DNA from: Bolinopsis microptera
Lineage: Eukaryota > Ctenophora > Tentaculata > Lobata > Bolinopsidae
NCBI RefSeq assembly: GCF_026151205.1
Contig: NC_087081.1
Span: 12,153,113-12,217,112, forward strand
DNA length: 64,000 bases
Direction of reading: 5' to 3'
In this document: positions 1 through 10,664 of the stretch, one piece after another
Layout: every line of letters starts with the position of its first letter
Position numbering within the stretch: position 1 is the stretch's first letter
Position numbers and translations under genes: made by a program
Notes under the pieces: model-generated
Database searches by the model: none
What the model saw: only the letters and a program-made list of their open reading frames with translations
What the model was told of the DNA's origin: nothing

Positions 1-2608
1 GGTACATATATGAGCTAAGATGAACCTGTCGTCTCAAATGGAGAGGAAGCCATCCCATATTTTTGTATACATTAACCGACCTCTCTCTGATGTTTACATC
101 TAGGGCTATTTTAGCAACCTTTTTGTACATGATATCTAACTCTCCTAGTCGTTTTTTATATGTTCTTGACCAGATGGTGTCTAAGTAGTCAAAATGTGGC
201 AACATAAGTGCATTAGCAAACATCTTCCTGAACTTAAGAGGGAGAAGTTTTTTTGATCTATACATAGCACCAATTCTTTTGGATATCTTTTTCTTAATGT
301 TATCAATATGTTCATTAAATGTCAATCTGCTGTCAACTATAAGTCCAAGGTACTTATGGGATTTAGTTTCACAGATTACCAAAGTAAGGTCATCACAAAT
401 TTCAACAAGGATGGCATCAAGGTTAGGCTTAGAGTCAAGGATCATTAGTTTTGTCTTTTCATTATTCAGGGATAGTTTATTAGCCTGAAGCCATCTGATA
501 ACTAATTTCAACTCTTGTTTGATGTTACCATAGTTTCCTCTAGATATATTGTCAAAATATAATGCACCGTCATCAGCAAATAGATAAGGTTTAGAAAATA
601 GGCATGCATTAGGCAGGTCATTGATAAAAATGCCGAATAGAATTGGTCCTAATATACTTCCTTGAGGCACTCCAGAGTTCAATGAATGTAAACTGCTTAT
701 CCTACTCCCAACTCTAGTTTGCTGTAATCTATCTGTGAGGAAGCTCCTAAACCAGCTCAATGCAGTATCTTTTATTCCATAATGCTTCAGCTTTTGAATG
801 AGAATATCATGGTTAACAGTATCAAATGCCTTTCTGATGTCCAGGAAGATAATTGCAGGATGCTTGGCACTGTTCTTAGCAGTAAATATACGATCAAACA
901 GATCTAACATGAGATAAGTTGTAGAGTGATCTTTACGGAAACCATATTGATGCTCTGAAAGTATTCCCTTTTCATCAAGATATTGAGTCAGTTGGGAGTT
1001 CACACAAAATTCGATGCACTTTCCAAGAATCGGTAAAATTGAGATTGGTCGATAATTACTAGGATTCTCAGTATCACCATCCTTATGGATTGGGGTGACT
1101 TTTGCAACCTTGCAGCTGTTTGGCATGATGCCACTGGATAAACTCAAATTTACAAGATGTGTTAATGGAGCAATAAATGCAGGTAAAATTTGTCTAAACA
1201 CTCTCAATGGTATATGATCATTAGTGGATTTGCTACAAGGGATACTTGCCACATAGTCTAAGATATTGGACTCAGTTATTTCAGTAAAGCTATTCAAGCT
1301 GGTCTCGTTGTCAATCTGCTCATTTTGTAGATAAGATAGAAATTCATTTTCATTTTCCAGCTGCACTTCTGCTTGGATCTTTGGACCTATTTCAGCAAAA
1401 TATTTATTGGTGGTTTCAGCATCAAGATTGTTATTGATATTGTTAGCTTTAACAGGCAGATTTGATGCTGTCTTTATCGTTTTCCATACACCCTTTAGAT
1501 CATTCATGGCACACTTGGCTTTCAGTTCTGTTGCTAAGTTAGTCTTCCTATTAATTCTAGACAAATAGGTTGAATAGTTTCTCTGCCGTTTATATGCCAT
1601 CCATAATGAGTCACATTTATTACAGTGTATAAGACCATTTGGATGTATACGTCTGTTCTTGTTGTGTGTTAAAAATTTACGGTAAAGTTTCCCTTTCAAT
1701 TTCTTACTTTCTAAAAATTCTGGAGATGGCTTATGGATGTAATCACTATGGCACTTAATTTGTTTAATTGGACAGAAGTGATCATAGTAGTGATCAATAT
1801 GTTCGTTTAAACCATCAACTGCATCATTCAGACTAGTTGAATCTATTATTGGTCTATAATCACAGGTTTCCAAAAATTCTTTAAGAGCCGTAACATTCAT
1901 TTTGCTGTGATCTCTTATTAGTAACTTCTTGAATTTTGAGGCCTTATGCACATTGAAATCGACAATGAACTTTACGACCTGATGATCTCCTATACAATCA
2001 TCAAGGACTTTGCAGTCAAGAAACTTGGAGTAAGTGTTTGTTATGACAACATCGATTGTGGTCTTTGTGATTCTGTTTCCTAGTTTAGCAATGCGGGTAA
2101 TATCCTGAACTACCTGTACCATTCCAAACATTTTCATTGTAATGTCTAATTTCTTATAGTTCATACTGCTGATGTTGTTTTGGTCTACATTTACATCACC
2201 CAGCCAAATAACATTCTTACTTCCTATACTCATCATGCAGTCTGTCATATAATCTAAAAATTTGTCAAGAGGACTAAACAACTCAGATCTGTAGAAACAG
2301 CAGATGAAAATATTGCAATCTGTAAGATGGATCCAAATAGCCTCGATTTGGTCATATTGCAAAACTAAGTTTAGTTGAATCATTTTAAACTTTATGTGCT
2401 CACTGATGAGAATGCCACATCCCCCATGACCATTGTCGTTAGGACGGTCTTTGCGGATAAAAGTAAAATTCTTGGGTAGGTTTAGACTGGCTGAGTCAAT
2501 ATCCGACTTAAGATTTGTTTCATTCAGGCATAAAACATCTAATTTCTCTTTCCAGATTAGATCTTGGATTTCAAGACATTTTGGCATACCTGTTAGTCCT
2601 CCCTGCAT
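1..2608 (-). CDS. Non-LTR retrotransposon ORF2: APE endonuclease plus reverse transcriptase (runs off the window)
   Basis: The minus strand reads open from a stop at 2723-2725 through the first ATG at 2608 to base 1, about 869 codons, with no stop that I found. The N-terminal half has APE-type endonuclease motifs: LNET near the start, a YRS motif, WLGDVNVD, TTIDVVITN and IGDHQVV (G207-D208-H209). The RT half has NYRPIS, YGFRKDHST, LDIRKAFD, GVPQGSILGP, and FADD (catalytic D679-D680) in place of the usual YADD, then a KYLG thumb motif. This enzyme nicks target DNA and reverse-transcribes the element RNA (known for the family). Codon phase is the same at 2608, 1990 and 598, so no frameshift separates the domains. 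It lies 271 bp downstream of ORF1 on the same strand. Its motifs place it among jockey/CR1-type elements; the clade is not resolved. Confidence 0.9.
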   Translation of the reverse strand, partial: MQGGLTGMPKCLEIQDLIWKEKLDVLCLNETNLKSDIDSASLNLPKNFTFIRKDRPNDNGHGGCGILISEHIKFKMIQLNLVLQYDQIEAIWIHLTDCNIFICCFYRSELFSPLDKFLDYMTDCMMSIGSKNVIWLGDVNVDQNNISSMNYKKLDITMKMFGMVQVVQDITRIAKLGNRITKTTIDVVITNTYSKFLDCKVLDDCIGDHQVVKFIVDFNVHKASKFKKLLIRDHSKMNVTALKEFLETCDYRPIIDSTSLNDAVDGLNEHIDHYYDHFCPIKQIKCHSDYIHKPSPEFLESKKLKGKLYRKFLTHNKNRRIHPNGLIHCNKCDSLWMAYKRQRNYSTYLSRINRKTNLATELKAKCAMNDLKGVWKTIKTASNLPVKANNINNNLDAETTNKYFAEIGPKIQAEVQLENENEFLSYLQNEQIDNETSLNSFTEITESNILDYVASIPCSKSTNDHIPLRVFRQILPAFIAPLTHLVNLSLSSGIMPNSCKVAKVTPIHKDGDTENPSNYRPISILPILGKCIEFCVNSQLTQYLDEKGILSEHQYGFRKDHSTTYLMLDLFDRIFTAKNSAKHPAIIFLDIRKAFDTVNHDILIQKLKHYGIKDTALSWFRSFLTDRLQQTRVGSRISSLHSLNSGVPQGSILGPILFGIFINDLPNACLFSKPYLFADDGALYFDNISRGNYGNIKQELKLVIRWLQANKLSLNNEKTKLMILDSKPNLDAILVEICDDLTLVICETKSHKYLGLIVDSRLTFNEHIDNIKKKISKRIGAMYRSKKLLPLKFRKMFANALMLPHFDYLDTIWSRTYKKRLGELDIMYKKVAKIALDVNIRERSVNVYKNMGWLPLHLRRQVHLSSYMY

Positions 2609-2879
2609 GTTGCAATGTCCCACTGCAAGCTTTTTGGCATGGTATGAAACTGTGATTTTACTAATGCACGGGTTAATGCAAGAACTGCTGTGAGAGCATG
2701 AAAATTTTTCCAATTTATGCTGCTATAAACTTGTCAGAATAAGATAAATTGCAGAACTGGCAAATTTGTATGAGATAATAACAAAACTTTCTAAAACTTC
2801 AATAAACATGAGGAACAATGTGTAATTATCCCTTATCTAGAATCTAGATGAAATAAATGTTAACAATCTTTCTGAAAAT

Positions 2880-4754
2880 TCAAACTTGCTTATGGGCCCA
2901 ATACTTCAGAAATTTAGCAAGTCGAATAACACCGCTTGTATTGAGGTGACAGTTATCAGATATTTTTGCAGATGGTCTGGCAAAATAAAATTCTTTCCTG
3001 AATCCACTTCTATTATAGTTAAATAAATTATGGGTGCTAATGTAATTAAAACAAGAATCTTTGCTACACATATCCTTAATAACCTTATTCAGCTCTGCCA
3101 CAACATCATTGCGGCCTTTTGTACTCCTGGGAAGAATATTGAGAACATTAATTGTTGCATTCGGATACACTGACTTGAGATAATTTAAGAGATTACTAAT
3201 GTCACCCGCTGCATCCTTCAGTGACTTTGAGCCAAAATAGACTGTGTTCACATTATTAGTTCCTGTCATAATATAAATAATAGATGGGGATGGAACGGAG
3301 TGTAGGTCAGTTTTTAGTTTATTTAACATTACTTTGGCATCAGCCCCAGGATAAAACAGTTTACTAGCACTAACAGTGGACGATGATAACTTGTCCGCAT
3401 CAAGAAACCTTAACATAGAGCTGCTTATGAATAGGACAGACTTTTGTGAAGCTTTGGCTGGCTGTTTGCAAACTGAGAGTGCAGGTGAAGAAGAGTCTGT
3501 CAGTTTGTGTCCTGAATGAGGGATGGGTGGGGGCGGTGAACGCAGACCAAACTCAGTTGACTGAGTGATCCTAGGGGGCTTCATCAGTCTTAGGGTGATG
3601 CTGATCCGGGGTTCATCACACATTTCGTCTGGCAGTATCTCATGTTGAAAGTCAGCCTGAGACAATTTGGACATGATGAAGACATCTCCATGCTGAAGCT
3701 GCACAGAGCCCACAACTTCATTGCTGCCGTTTGATCTAATTTGCAGTGTTCTCGTCGCACCAAGTGAAATGGTTACAATATCAGAGTGTTCTACAATACA
3801 TGATTCAGAATCGCTATGAGCTGGCATGAACTCTGCTCCAGTTTCATATAGATTGACGAGAATACTATTGTGTCTGAAATTGGGTAATATCACATTAATG
3901 TAGGAGCTGAGTTTAGCAAGGTAGGAATCATTGTGTACACTTTTTGGGTCATGTGTTGCACCTGAATACTCATAGGGAAAGTCACCAAAATAAACCGATT
4001 TCCTGTTTTTAAAGCCGTGACTGAACTCAAGTTCTTCCATTAATAGATCAAGTGAAAATTTAGAGAATGGACCATCATCTAGTAGGGTAACTGGTTTCAC
4101 TGGTGATGGGGAACAAGTTACAGATATATTCATTGGCCCCGGTGTTATAGGATCGTAGACAGGGGCAGGGACCAAGTTTGGATATTTGTCTCTGGGCTTA
4201 GGGGTGTTGATCCGTGATTCACCAGTAGCAGTAGATACAGGGAGATCAGACACATCATCCTCGTCTGCCATAACCTCGTTAACAACAATCTCACTGATAA
4301 CAATCTCGTTTCCAACAACCTCCTGTGGAACAACCTTGTCCACGACATCGTTGTCAACAAACAAACTGTCCGATACAACATCTTCCACAACAATGTCATC
4401 TACATCAAACGCTTCTACTTGATTGATAACAACGTGTGACTGAGGGGTAATGGTTATGATCTCACATTCAATCTCCTCTGATAAGTTCGGCAGCAAATTT
4501 TCACACTTAAAACTCTGTTCTTGTATTTGAGTTTGATCTGATATGAGACTATCATTGTACTGAGCAATGAGATCACTAGTTCTGATAATTTCATTCAATA
4601 AAGACAACTTTTTTTCTAAAAAGTCAATCTTGATGTCTTTTGACAGACAATTGTTACAGTTCTCTGATTTTTCAGACTGGAATGAAAAGTTCAAATGTTC
4701 TAAAGGGCGCTCACAAAAGTGGAGACTAATGTCTGAGCTCTGATTATTTGACAT
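2880..4754 (-). CDS. Retrotransposon ORF1: coiled coil, AlkB-like dioxygenase and SGNH hydrolase
   Basis: This 624-aa ORF is intact. Residues 33-36 form a CxxC pair, followed by a leucine-rich helix (44-66) that could form a coiled coil. Residues 110-165 are an acidic, valine-rich low-complexity stretch. Residues 250-391 match the AlkB 2OG-Fe(II) dioxygenase fold: NLYETGAEFMPAHSD gives the HxD iron ligands H313 and D315, H371 is the distal histidine, and EPRISITLR gives the two arginines (R383, R389) that bind 2-oxoglutarate. Residues 438-620 match an SGNH/GDSL hydrolase: SSS at 444-446 (nucleophile block), GTNN at 498-501 and a D600-x2-H603 block. SGNH domains are known in CR1-type ORF1 proteins; the AlkB domain is the unusual part. 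AlkB enzymes remove alkyl groups from nucleic acids, so protection or remodelling of element RNA is a possible role (inference). Confidence 0.9.
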   Translation of the reverse strand: MSNNQSSDISLHFCERPLEHLNFSFQSEKSENCNNCLSKDIKIDFLEKKLSLLNEIIRTSDLIAQYNDSLISDQTQIQEQSFKCENLLPNLSEEIECEIITITPQSHVVINQVEAFDVDDIVVEDVVSDSLFVDNDVVDKVVPQEVVGNEIVISEIVVNEVMADEDDVSDLPVSTATGESRINTPKPRDKYPNLVPAPVYDPITPGPMNISVTCSPSPVKPVTLLDDGPFSKFSLDLLMEELEFSHGFKNRKSVYFGDFPYEYSGATHDPKSVHNDSYLAKLSSYINVILPNFRHNSILVNLYETGAEFMPAHSDSESCIVEHSDIVTISLGATRTLQIRSNGSNEVVGSVQLQHGDVFIMSKLSQADFQHEILPDEMCDEPRISITLRLMKPPRITQSTEFGLRSPPPPIPHSGHKLTDSSSPALSVCKQPAKASQKSVLFISSSMLRFLDADKLSSSTVSASKLFYPGADAKVMLNKLKTDLHSVPSPSIIYIMTGTNNVNTVYFGSKSLKDAAGDISNLLNYLKSVYPNATINVLNILPRSTKGRNDVVAELNKVIKDMCSKDSCFNYISTHNLFNYNRSGFRKEFYFARPSAKISDNCHLNTSGVIRLAKFLKYWAHKQV

Positions 4755-6240
4755 AGTTATATTATCAAGAGTTCAATGTTCAGAAGCACAATAAACACTG
4801 TAAACACAATACCTTCAGTCCAGATAGTAGTTTTGATGAGAATAGTTTTGATGAGAAGGAGGAGGATGAGTAATCTTCAAGTACACTCACAGCAGTCCTT
4901 TGCACGTCAACACTTACGCTCGTCTATCATATCTCATACCTCAATAAATGTAATAGATTTGTAGTGTTGTAATTAGTTTTAAAATCAAGTACCTCTGGGC
5001 TGCCGATACAGTCTGGCCAGATTAGCTCATCAGTCTTATGAGTCTCAGAAATTTGTTTTTGTTGGTTACAATTCTGTCCGTCCAATTTCCTATCTGCTTG
5101 TCCTTTTCTTTTTTCTTTATCAGTTCTGACGGAATTGTAATGAACAAAATCCTTATAATTATTTATGATATGTTTGATTTCTTGTTAATGTTTGTCATTC
5201 AAATTTGGTAGACGGCCCCAACGTTAATGTGGCTCTTGCTATGTGTTGGTTCAGCCGAATTAATTATTATATAATCAAGTTTATTTTTCTCGTTAGTTGT
5301 CATCCGGCCAAACATTAAGCAACTTATATTGCAGTACCATTTATCATTTAGTAATCAAAATATGTCATTGTAATTTTGCATGGCTGAAATGTAACGCTTG
5401 ATTCATATATATAATGATTAATTGAATTTTCAAATAAAAATGCCAAAAAACATTAACTCTAATTTGAGACCTATCTGACATTCCGACAAGTTTGATTTTT
5501 AATTTATATTTGCCACCTACTTTAAATAAAACGCTTCTTTTTTAGTAGTTGTCCATATTTTATATATAATTTCAATTTTCTTTTTAATTTAAAATGTTTT
5601 CAAGTAAAATTGAAAATGTAATTTCCACAATTAGCTCATTTGATAATTTCAAATAATAATTTTAATTATTATACATATTAACTAATTCATAATTCAAGCT
5701 CGCTGAACCAATGAAACAAGAAATTTTTCAATGAAACAAGAAATTTAATTTTTAGCACATTTTACAGAGTAAAGAGATGTAAAACAATTTATAAAAATAT
5801 AATGCTCATTTGGTGTATGACTTTTTGTCCTTGACTGTTAGTTTGATTTTGAAGGGACAGGCAACTAACGGGGCAGGGAATGTGCTTGCCTGAAAGCTTT
5901 TGCACACACCAAAACGCTAGTTCAGTTGAGTTTTTAGAGACAGGGCTCATATGAGGATCAGAAGAAAATTGTTAGCAGACGTTAGGGGTTCTGTTTGTGT
6001 TTGTTACTATGGGTTACAGTCTTGTAGTGACAGAAAGTCTACACTATATATATGCCTAAGTTTAAATTGTGTAGTTTGAGGATATAAGATGCAACTTTAA
6101 GATGGATATTGGAGAGCTGTTGAAAAATTATGTTCGTTGTATCAATGGTTATAATAAGCTAATATAAATATCTTAAACTATACAGTGCTAATTAAAAATT
6201 TCTTTATACTGCATTATCAAATTAAATGTTAAAAATTCAA
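4755..6240. other. AT-rich non-coding stretch between two LINEs
   Basis: No coding region is supported here. It must contain the 5' UTR of the element on its left and possibly spacer DNA before the 3' end of the truncated LINE on its right. No tandem repeat or TIR stood out. Confidence 0.5.
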
Positions 6241-8046
6241 AAATATACATTCATTTTATTTTATTAAAGACTTTCTCACACATACTTTTCTCACAGAACA
6301 AGACTTGGAAAACACTAGACTAGGGGAATTTCGCTGACATGTGTGTGACCAGCAAGTAGTGATCTTTCGAAGACAATATTGTTGCAGTCAAAATCTTTGA
6401 TTGTCCAATCAAGCGGGGCGTGGCTGTGTTGATTATTTAATAGTGCACGTTTAAGCTTTCCCCGCAAACACATCACACTCATGGTAAAGTCATCCATTCT
6501 AATTTTTGGAGTAATCATGTTAAAAATTTTGGTTGATCTTGTATTATGGTTATCAGGTGGGTCAGCCTGACAAATAAGTAGGGTCGGCTTCCTTGTCGAG
6601 CATGTGTAGCCTTCATGTAAGGATATTGGAGCACGAAATTTCATTATCTTGTAGAGCTCGAGGTAACAGTGGTATGTATAGAGATTTTGGATAGCTAGGA
6701 TATTATTATGTTTGAATAGCGGTTTAGTATGTTCTTTTATGAAAAACTTGTTGTTAAGTCTTTGGTGCCCTATTGGTCTGGTACGTGCACAGGTCTTAAA
6801 CTTATCAAGGTAAGCCTCCCTATCACCGAACATAACCCTAAGACAGTACTTCTGGGCGGTAAACAGAGAGCTTATACGATGCTTCGCTGCCCCACCCCAG
6901 ACAGATATACAGTAAGAGAGATGGGATTCAAACAAAGTATAGTATAGTTGTTGATGTAGAAATTCTGGAAGGGAGCAGCGAAGTCGACATAAGGTGGAAG
7001 TGGAATGATTTAGATTTCGCTTAAGGGCTTTAATGTGTTCTTCCCATGAAAGGTTTTCATCAATTATAACTCCAAGGAATTTAGTGGATGAAACTTTTTT
7101 TATCGGAAAGTTGTCTATAGTAAGTCCTACTTCATCATCTGATAGAGTCTCTGACTTAGAACCTTTCATGGGAGGCTTGAAGTGTATGTAGCAGCACTTG
7201 GACATATTTATATGTAACTTATTTGCTCGCATGTAAGACTGCAATGATGAAAGAAGCTTATTTCCACGTTCATAGGCCTCACGTTTTGTTTTTCCTACAA
7301 CAAATATATTGGTATCATCAGCAAATGTAACAAATGATCCTAGTTTAGAACTGTTTGAGATGTCGTTCATGTAGAGGAGAAATAGGAGAGGTCCAAGTAT
7401 TGAACCCTGCGGGACACCAAATTGAATAGATAGGGTGTCTGATTTTTCTCCCACAACTTCGGTGTATTGTAGTCTATTTGTTAAGTAGCTTTTTATAAGG
7501 TTATTTGCTACTCCTCTAATTCCACAGCCCTCTAATTTTATAAGTAGTGTTGAATGGTCGATAGTGTCAAAAGCTTTGCTTAAGTCAATGAATATTCCTA
7601 GAACATGATTCTTGAGTTTAAGAGATTTTGTAATTAAATCTACAGAGTAATTGACTGCATGAGATGTAGAATGGGATTGCCTAAATCCAAACTGTGTCTC
7701 CGATATGGCTCCTTGAGAGCTAACAAATCCGTATATTCTTGAGTAAATGAGCTTTTCGAAGATTTTACCGAAGACAGACAGTGTGGATATAGGACGGTAG
7801 TTCTCAATTTCTTCAGGGTTACCTTTCTTATATACAGGTGTTATCTTACCAGTTTTCAGGACATCTGGAAATATACCTTCGGCCATAAGGATATTGATGT
7901 AATTTGATAAGACCGGTGCAATTATATGAGATGACTTTTTTATTACACTTATTGGAATGTCACTAGCTTTGCCGTTTTCAAACTGATTTATAATTTTCAA
8001 TATTTCGGTCGGGGAGCAATCTTCTAGCAATTTTAATTTTAATTAT
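6195..8046 (-). mobile_element. 5'-truncated LINE copy
   Basis: It carries the RT frame above. Its 5' truncation point is near 8046 and its AT-rich 3' UTR lies at about 6195-6314. No clear poly(A) tail or target duplication was found. Confidence 0.7.
6315..8030 (-). CDS. 5'-truncated LINE reverse transcriptase
   Basis: This is an open frame of 571 codons beginning at a TTG, not a real start. The frame is closed by a stop at 8043-8045, where the copy was truncated. RT motifs in order are NYRPIST (about 77-83), FGFRQSHST, FIDLSKAFDTIDH, FGVPQGSILGP and FADDTNIF (catalytic D238-D239), followed by a KFLGV thumb motif and a long C-terminal region. The endonuclease half and any ORF1 are missing, as expected from incomplete reverse transcription. 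It differs from the RT at 1-2608 in its motif spellings, so it is a separate LINE family. The open frame suggests young age, but the copy cannot be autonomous. Confidence 0.88.
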   Translation of the reverse strand: MLEDCSPTEILKIINQFENGKASDIPISVIKKSSHIIAPVLSNYINILMAEGIFPDVLKTGKITPVYKKGNPEEIENYRPISTLSVFGKIFEKLIYSRIYGFVSSQGAISETQFGFRQSHSTSHAVNYSVDLITKSLKLKNHVLGIFIDLSKAFDTIDHSTLLIKLEGCGIRGVANNLIKSYLTNRLQYTEVVGEKSDTLSIQFGVPQGSILGPLLFLLYMNDISNSSKLGSFVTFADDTNIFVVGKTKREAYERGNKLLSSLQSYMRANKLHINMSKCCYIHFKPPMKGSKSETLSDDEVGLTIDNFPIKKVSSTKFLGVIIDENLSWEEHIKALKRNLNHSTSTLCRLRCSLPEFLHQQLYYTLFESHLSYCISVWGGAAKHRISSLFTAQKYCLRVMFGDREAYLDKFKTCARTRPIGHQRLNNKFFIKEHTKPLFKHNNILAIQNLYTYHCYLELYKIMKFRAPISLHEGYTCSTRKPTLLICQADPPDNHNTRSTKIFNMITPKIRMDDFTMSVMCLRGKLKRALLNNQHSHAPLDWTIKDFDCNNIVFERSLLAGHTHVSEIPLV

Positions 8047-8377
8047 TAGATTATGCGGATGCACATTTTAATTTTGGTCATAGATTGTTTGGAAAATATA
8101 AATAAATGATAAATATATTACAACAAACCAAAATAACTGAAATGTTACTAAACGAAATTCCGGATCAATATAATAAGCGCGAGCGCCGCGCGCAAAACTA
8201 TATTGTGTACCATACTGGTTTAGCCTGCTAATATAATACTATACAGTTCACGTTGTATTGCAATTGCATACCTTTTACGAAATTTTAGAAGGGGGCCGCC
8301 ACGAAATAAATTGTTGTTAATACCAATTAAGTTAATAAGTTATATTGCATTGTATGTTGATTCACAATGCCATGAAT

Positions 8378-8490
8378 CCTTCGCAGCTCGGTGAGGCACA
8401 GTGGTGCATTTCGCCGATCTACCGCGAAGGTGGTTGCGTGAAGAATTATTTGATACGCAGCGCGACCCAGTAGTGCATCGCGCTACAACA
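8378..8490 (+). repeat. SINE-like repeat family B, copy 1
   Basis: The copy runs from TCGCAGCTCGG to GTGCATCGCGC and is shared with 10141-10247. It contains CAGTGGTGCAT, which resembles the D-arm or A box of a tRNA. The B box is poor, so a tRNA origin is only suggested. Confidence 0.5.
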
Positions 8491-8683
8491 TTGTATGTTA
8501 TAAATTATAAAACAACAGCTTACTTTTATTTATTAAACTCAATCATTAATGAATTAAATTTATAGTTTGTAAATTATTTTTATAATCATATTGGCATGGC
8601 ATGTTTTAATATTCAAAATTAGTCCAAATACCAAATTAAATTATTTATAATTCATCACTCTGGCAAATCACTGACCGGTAATT

Positions 8684-9112
8684 ATTGTAATTATTGTAAT
8701 TATTGTAATTATTGTAATTATTGTAATTATTGTAATTATTGTAATTATTGTAATTATTGTAATTATTGTAATTATTGTAATTATTGTAATTATTGTAATT
8801 ATTGTAATTATTGTAATTATTGTAATTATTGTAATTATTGTAATTATTGTAATTATTGTAATTATTGTAATTATTGTAATTATTGTAATTATTGTAATTA
8901 TTGTAATTATTGTAATTATTGTAATTATTGTAATTATTGTAATTATTGTAATTATTGTAATTATTGTAATTATTGTAATTATTGTAATTATTGTAATTAT
9001 TGTAATTATTGTAATTATTGTAATTATTGTAATTATTGTAATTATTGTAATTATTGTAATTATTGTAATTATTGTAATTATTGTAATTATTGTAATTATT
9101 GTAATTATTGTA
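8684..9112 (+). repeat. 9-bp satellite (ATTGTAATT)n, about 47 copies
   Basis: It consists of nearly perfect head-to-tail copies of ATTGTAATT over about 428 bp, with no variant units seen inside. Such homogeneity suggests recent expansion. Confidence 0.97.
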
Positions 9113-9275
9113 TTGTTAAATAATTATATTTTACGGAGCTGCTTAATTTACTAGTTGATAAATTGCTTTGACCATTGTTACTGGTCTGGACCGGCGCGCG
9201 CTACTTCGATCGAAGAGAGAAGAAAGCGCGAGCGGCGTGCGCTACTTCGAAGAAATTTAGGCGAGTAACATTCGT

Positions 9276-9352
9276 CAATACTTTACTCTAACCAGAGACC
9301 TCGAGCACTTGCAGTAGCGCTGAGCGCATGCCCGCTTTGGCTATGTGAAGTC
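9276..9352 (-). repeat. SINE family A body fragment
   Basis: It reads CTCTAACCAGAGACCTCGAG and then GGCTATGTGAAG. This is the reverse complement of the body of the tRNA-derived SINE at 46020-46230, with mismatches. The tRNA-like head is absent. Confidence 0.6.
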
Positions 9353-9534
9353 GATACTCATAAATATTTGTTCCAAATACAAAATATTGACGAGACCATC
9401 AACAAAACTATTGACGAGTTCAATTCGGCGCGCGTCTAGGTAGATTATATGTTATGAACGTAAAATGATAACTCTGGAAATGTATCAGTAAAATCGAGCG
9501 CTACGCCCTACTGCAGAATTTCTTTTTCATACTT

Positions 9535-9612
9535 TATTATTTGCTCTAACCAGAGCCCTCTCGCTTGTGCAGTAGCTATGCAGTACGCGTAGACACATGG
9601 CTATGTGAACTT
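9535..9612 (-). repeat. SINE family A body fragment
   Basis: It contains TTGCTCTAACCAGAGCCCTC and GTACGCGTAGACACATGGCT, both found in reverse complement within 46110-46210. The match is closer than for the copy at 9276. It lacks the promoter head. Confidence 0.75.
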
Positions 9613-10140
9613 TATTATGGTTACTACTCTTTATGATTGTCGGGTCGTGTCCAAAATATTTGTGTCTGTTTAGTGAGTGTTTTGGTCTTACTTTTGTCAA
9701 AGTAACTTGTTAATGTTACGACTATAGGTTTAGAACGTTTGACTATATAATAATAACTTGCTACTTTTGACACAATTGAGTAATAGTCCAGATTCTGTTT
9801 ATGCTACCTCTTATTGTACATTACATTCATCTCCAGCAGACTCTAGCCATTATTGAGTTTAGTTAGCTTACTCGTTTCTAGTTAGAAGCACAGAGTTAAA
9901 GCAGCATAGAGAAGTCACACTTGTATAGATAACAAGTAGATCAAGTCACATTTTTGTACTTGTTTCTGACAGCAGACTTCATCTAATTTTTTCCATTAGT
10001 TGCACCGTTTGTTTGACTTCAGCTATTTAATGTCCACTGTATCCTTAGTATTACACTTCTTCAGATCTGGATTGTGTAGCTTAAATAAATTGTAAAATTA
10101 CTCGTTAACTTTGTTTGCCCTGTTTGACGACGTCAATCAT

Positions 10141-10247
10141 TCGCAGCTCGGCTTGGTCCAGTGGTGCATCTCGCTGATCTAATGAAGTGGTTGCAAGATG
10201 CATTACTGGATGCGAGGCGTTGCCCAGCAGTGCATCGCGCAACAATT
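10141..10247 (+). repeat. SINE-like repeat family B, copy 2
   Basis: It is the second copy of the repeat at 8378. Here TGGTCCAGTGG fits the tRNA A-box consensus TRGYNNARNNG well, and GGTTGCAAGA is a weak B-box candidate. It ends in GTGCATCGCGC like copy 1. Confidence 0.55.
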
Positions 10248-10664
10248 GTTACCTCCAAAACACTATACCACCATAATAAAGCCTATAAAGTTAAATTATC
10301 AACAGTTCTGTTGAAATCAATTTAGCTGACTTAATGTTAGTGGGAAAGGTTTTTTTTTTAAAGTTGGAAATTATTTGTATCATTTGACTTAAGAATAAGA
10401 AGATGTGTTTCACACTTTTTTTGCCCTCGGCTTCAAGACAAAGGGGAGCTACTTACTAAACCCTCAATCATGGTTTCCAGATGACTTGGATTAGTCAACC
10501 AAGGAGAATTTACAGGATTTGAACCACTTTAGGACCTACGTCTCATTACAGTATAGTTTTTTGTGTTGTTTTGTGCATCTAGTGTGAGGTGTGAATCTAT
10601 CCCAGAATGAAAATGCTTTCACGTTTAAATTCACTATTATTTATAATAAACAAGGTTTTACAAC

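Larger units (their letters stand above)
1..4754 (-). mobile_element. AlkB-SGNH non-LTR retrotransposon, 3' end outside the window
   Basis: ORF1 (2880-4754) and ORF2 (2608 to beyond base 1) lie in tandem on the minus strand, as in two-ORF LINEs. The 5' UTR lies somewhere in 4755-6240; I could not fix its edge. The 3' UTR and tail are left of the window. Both ORFs are uninterrupted as far as they can be read, which suggests a recent insertion. Confidence 0.8.
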
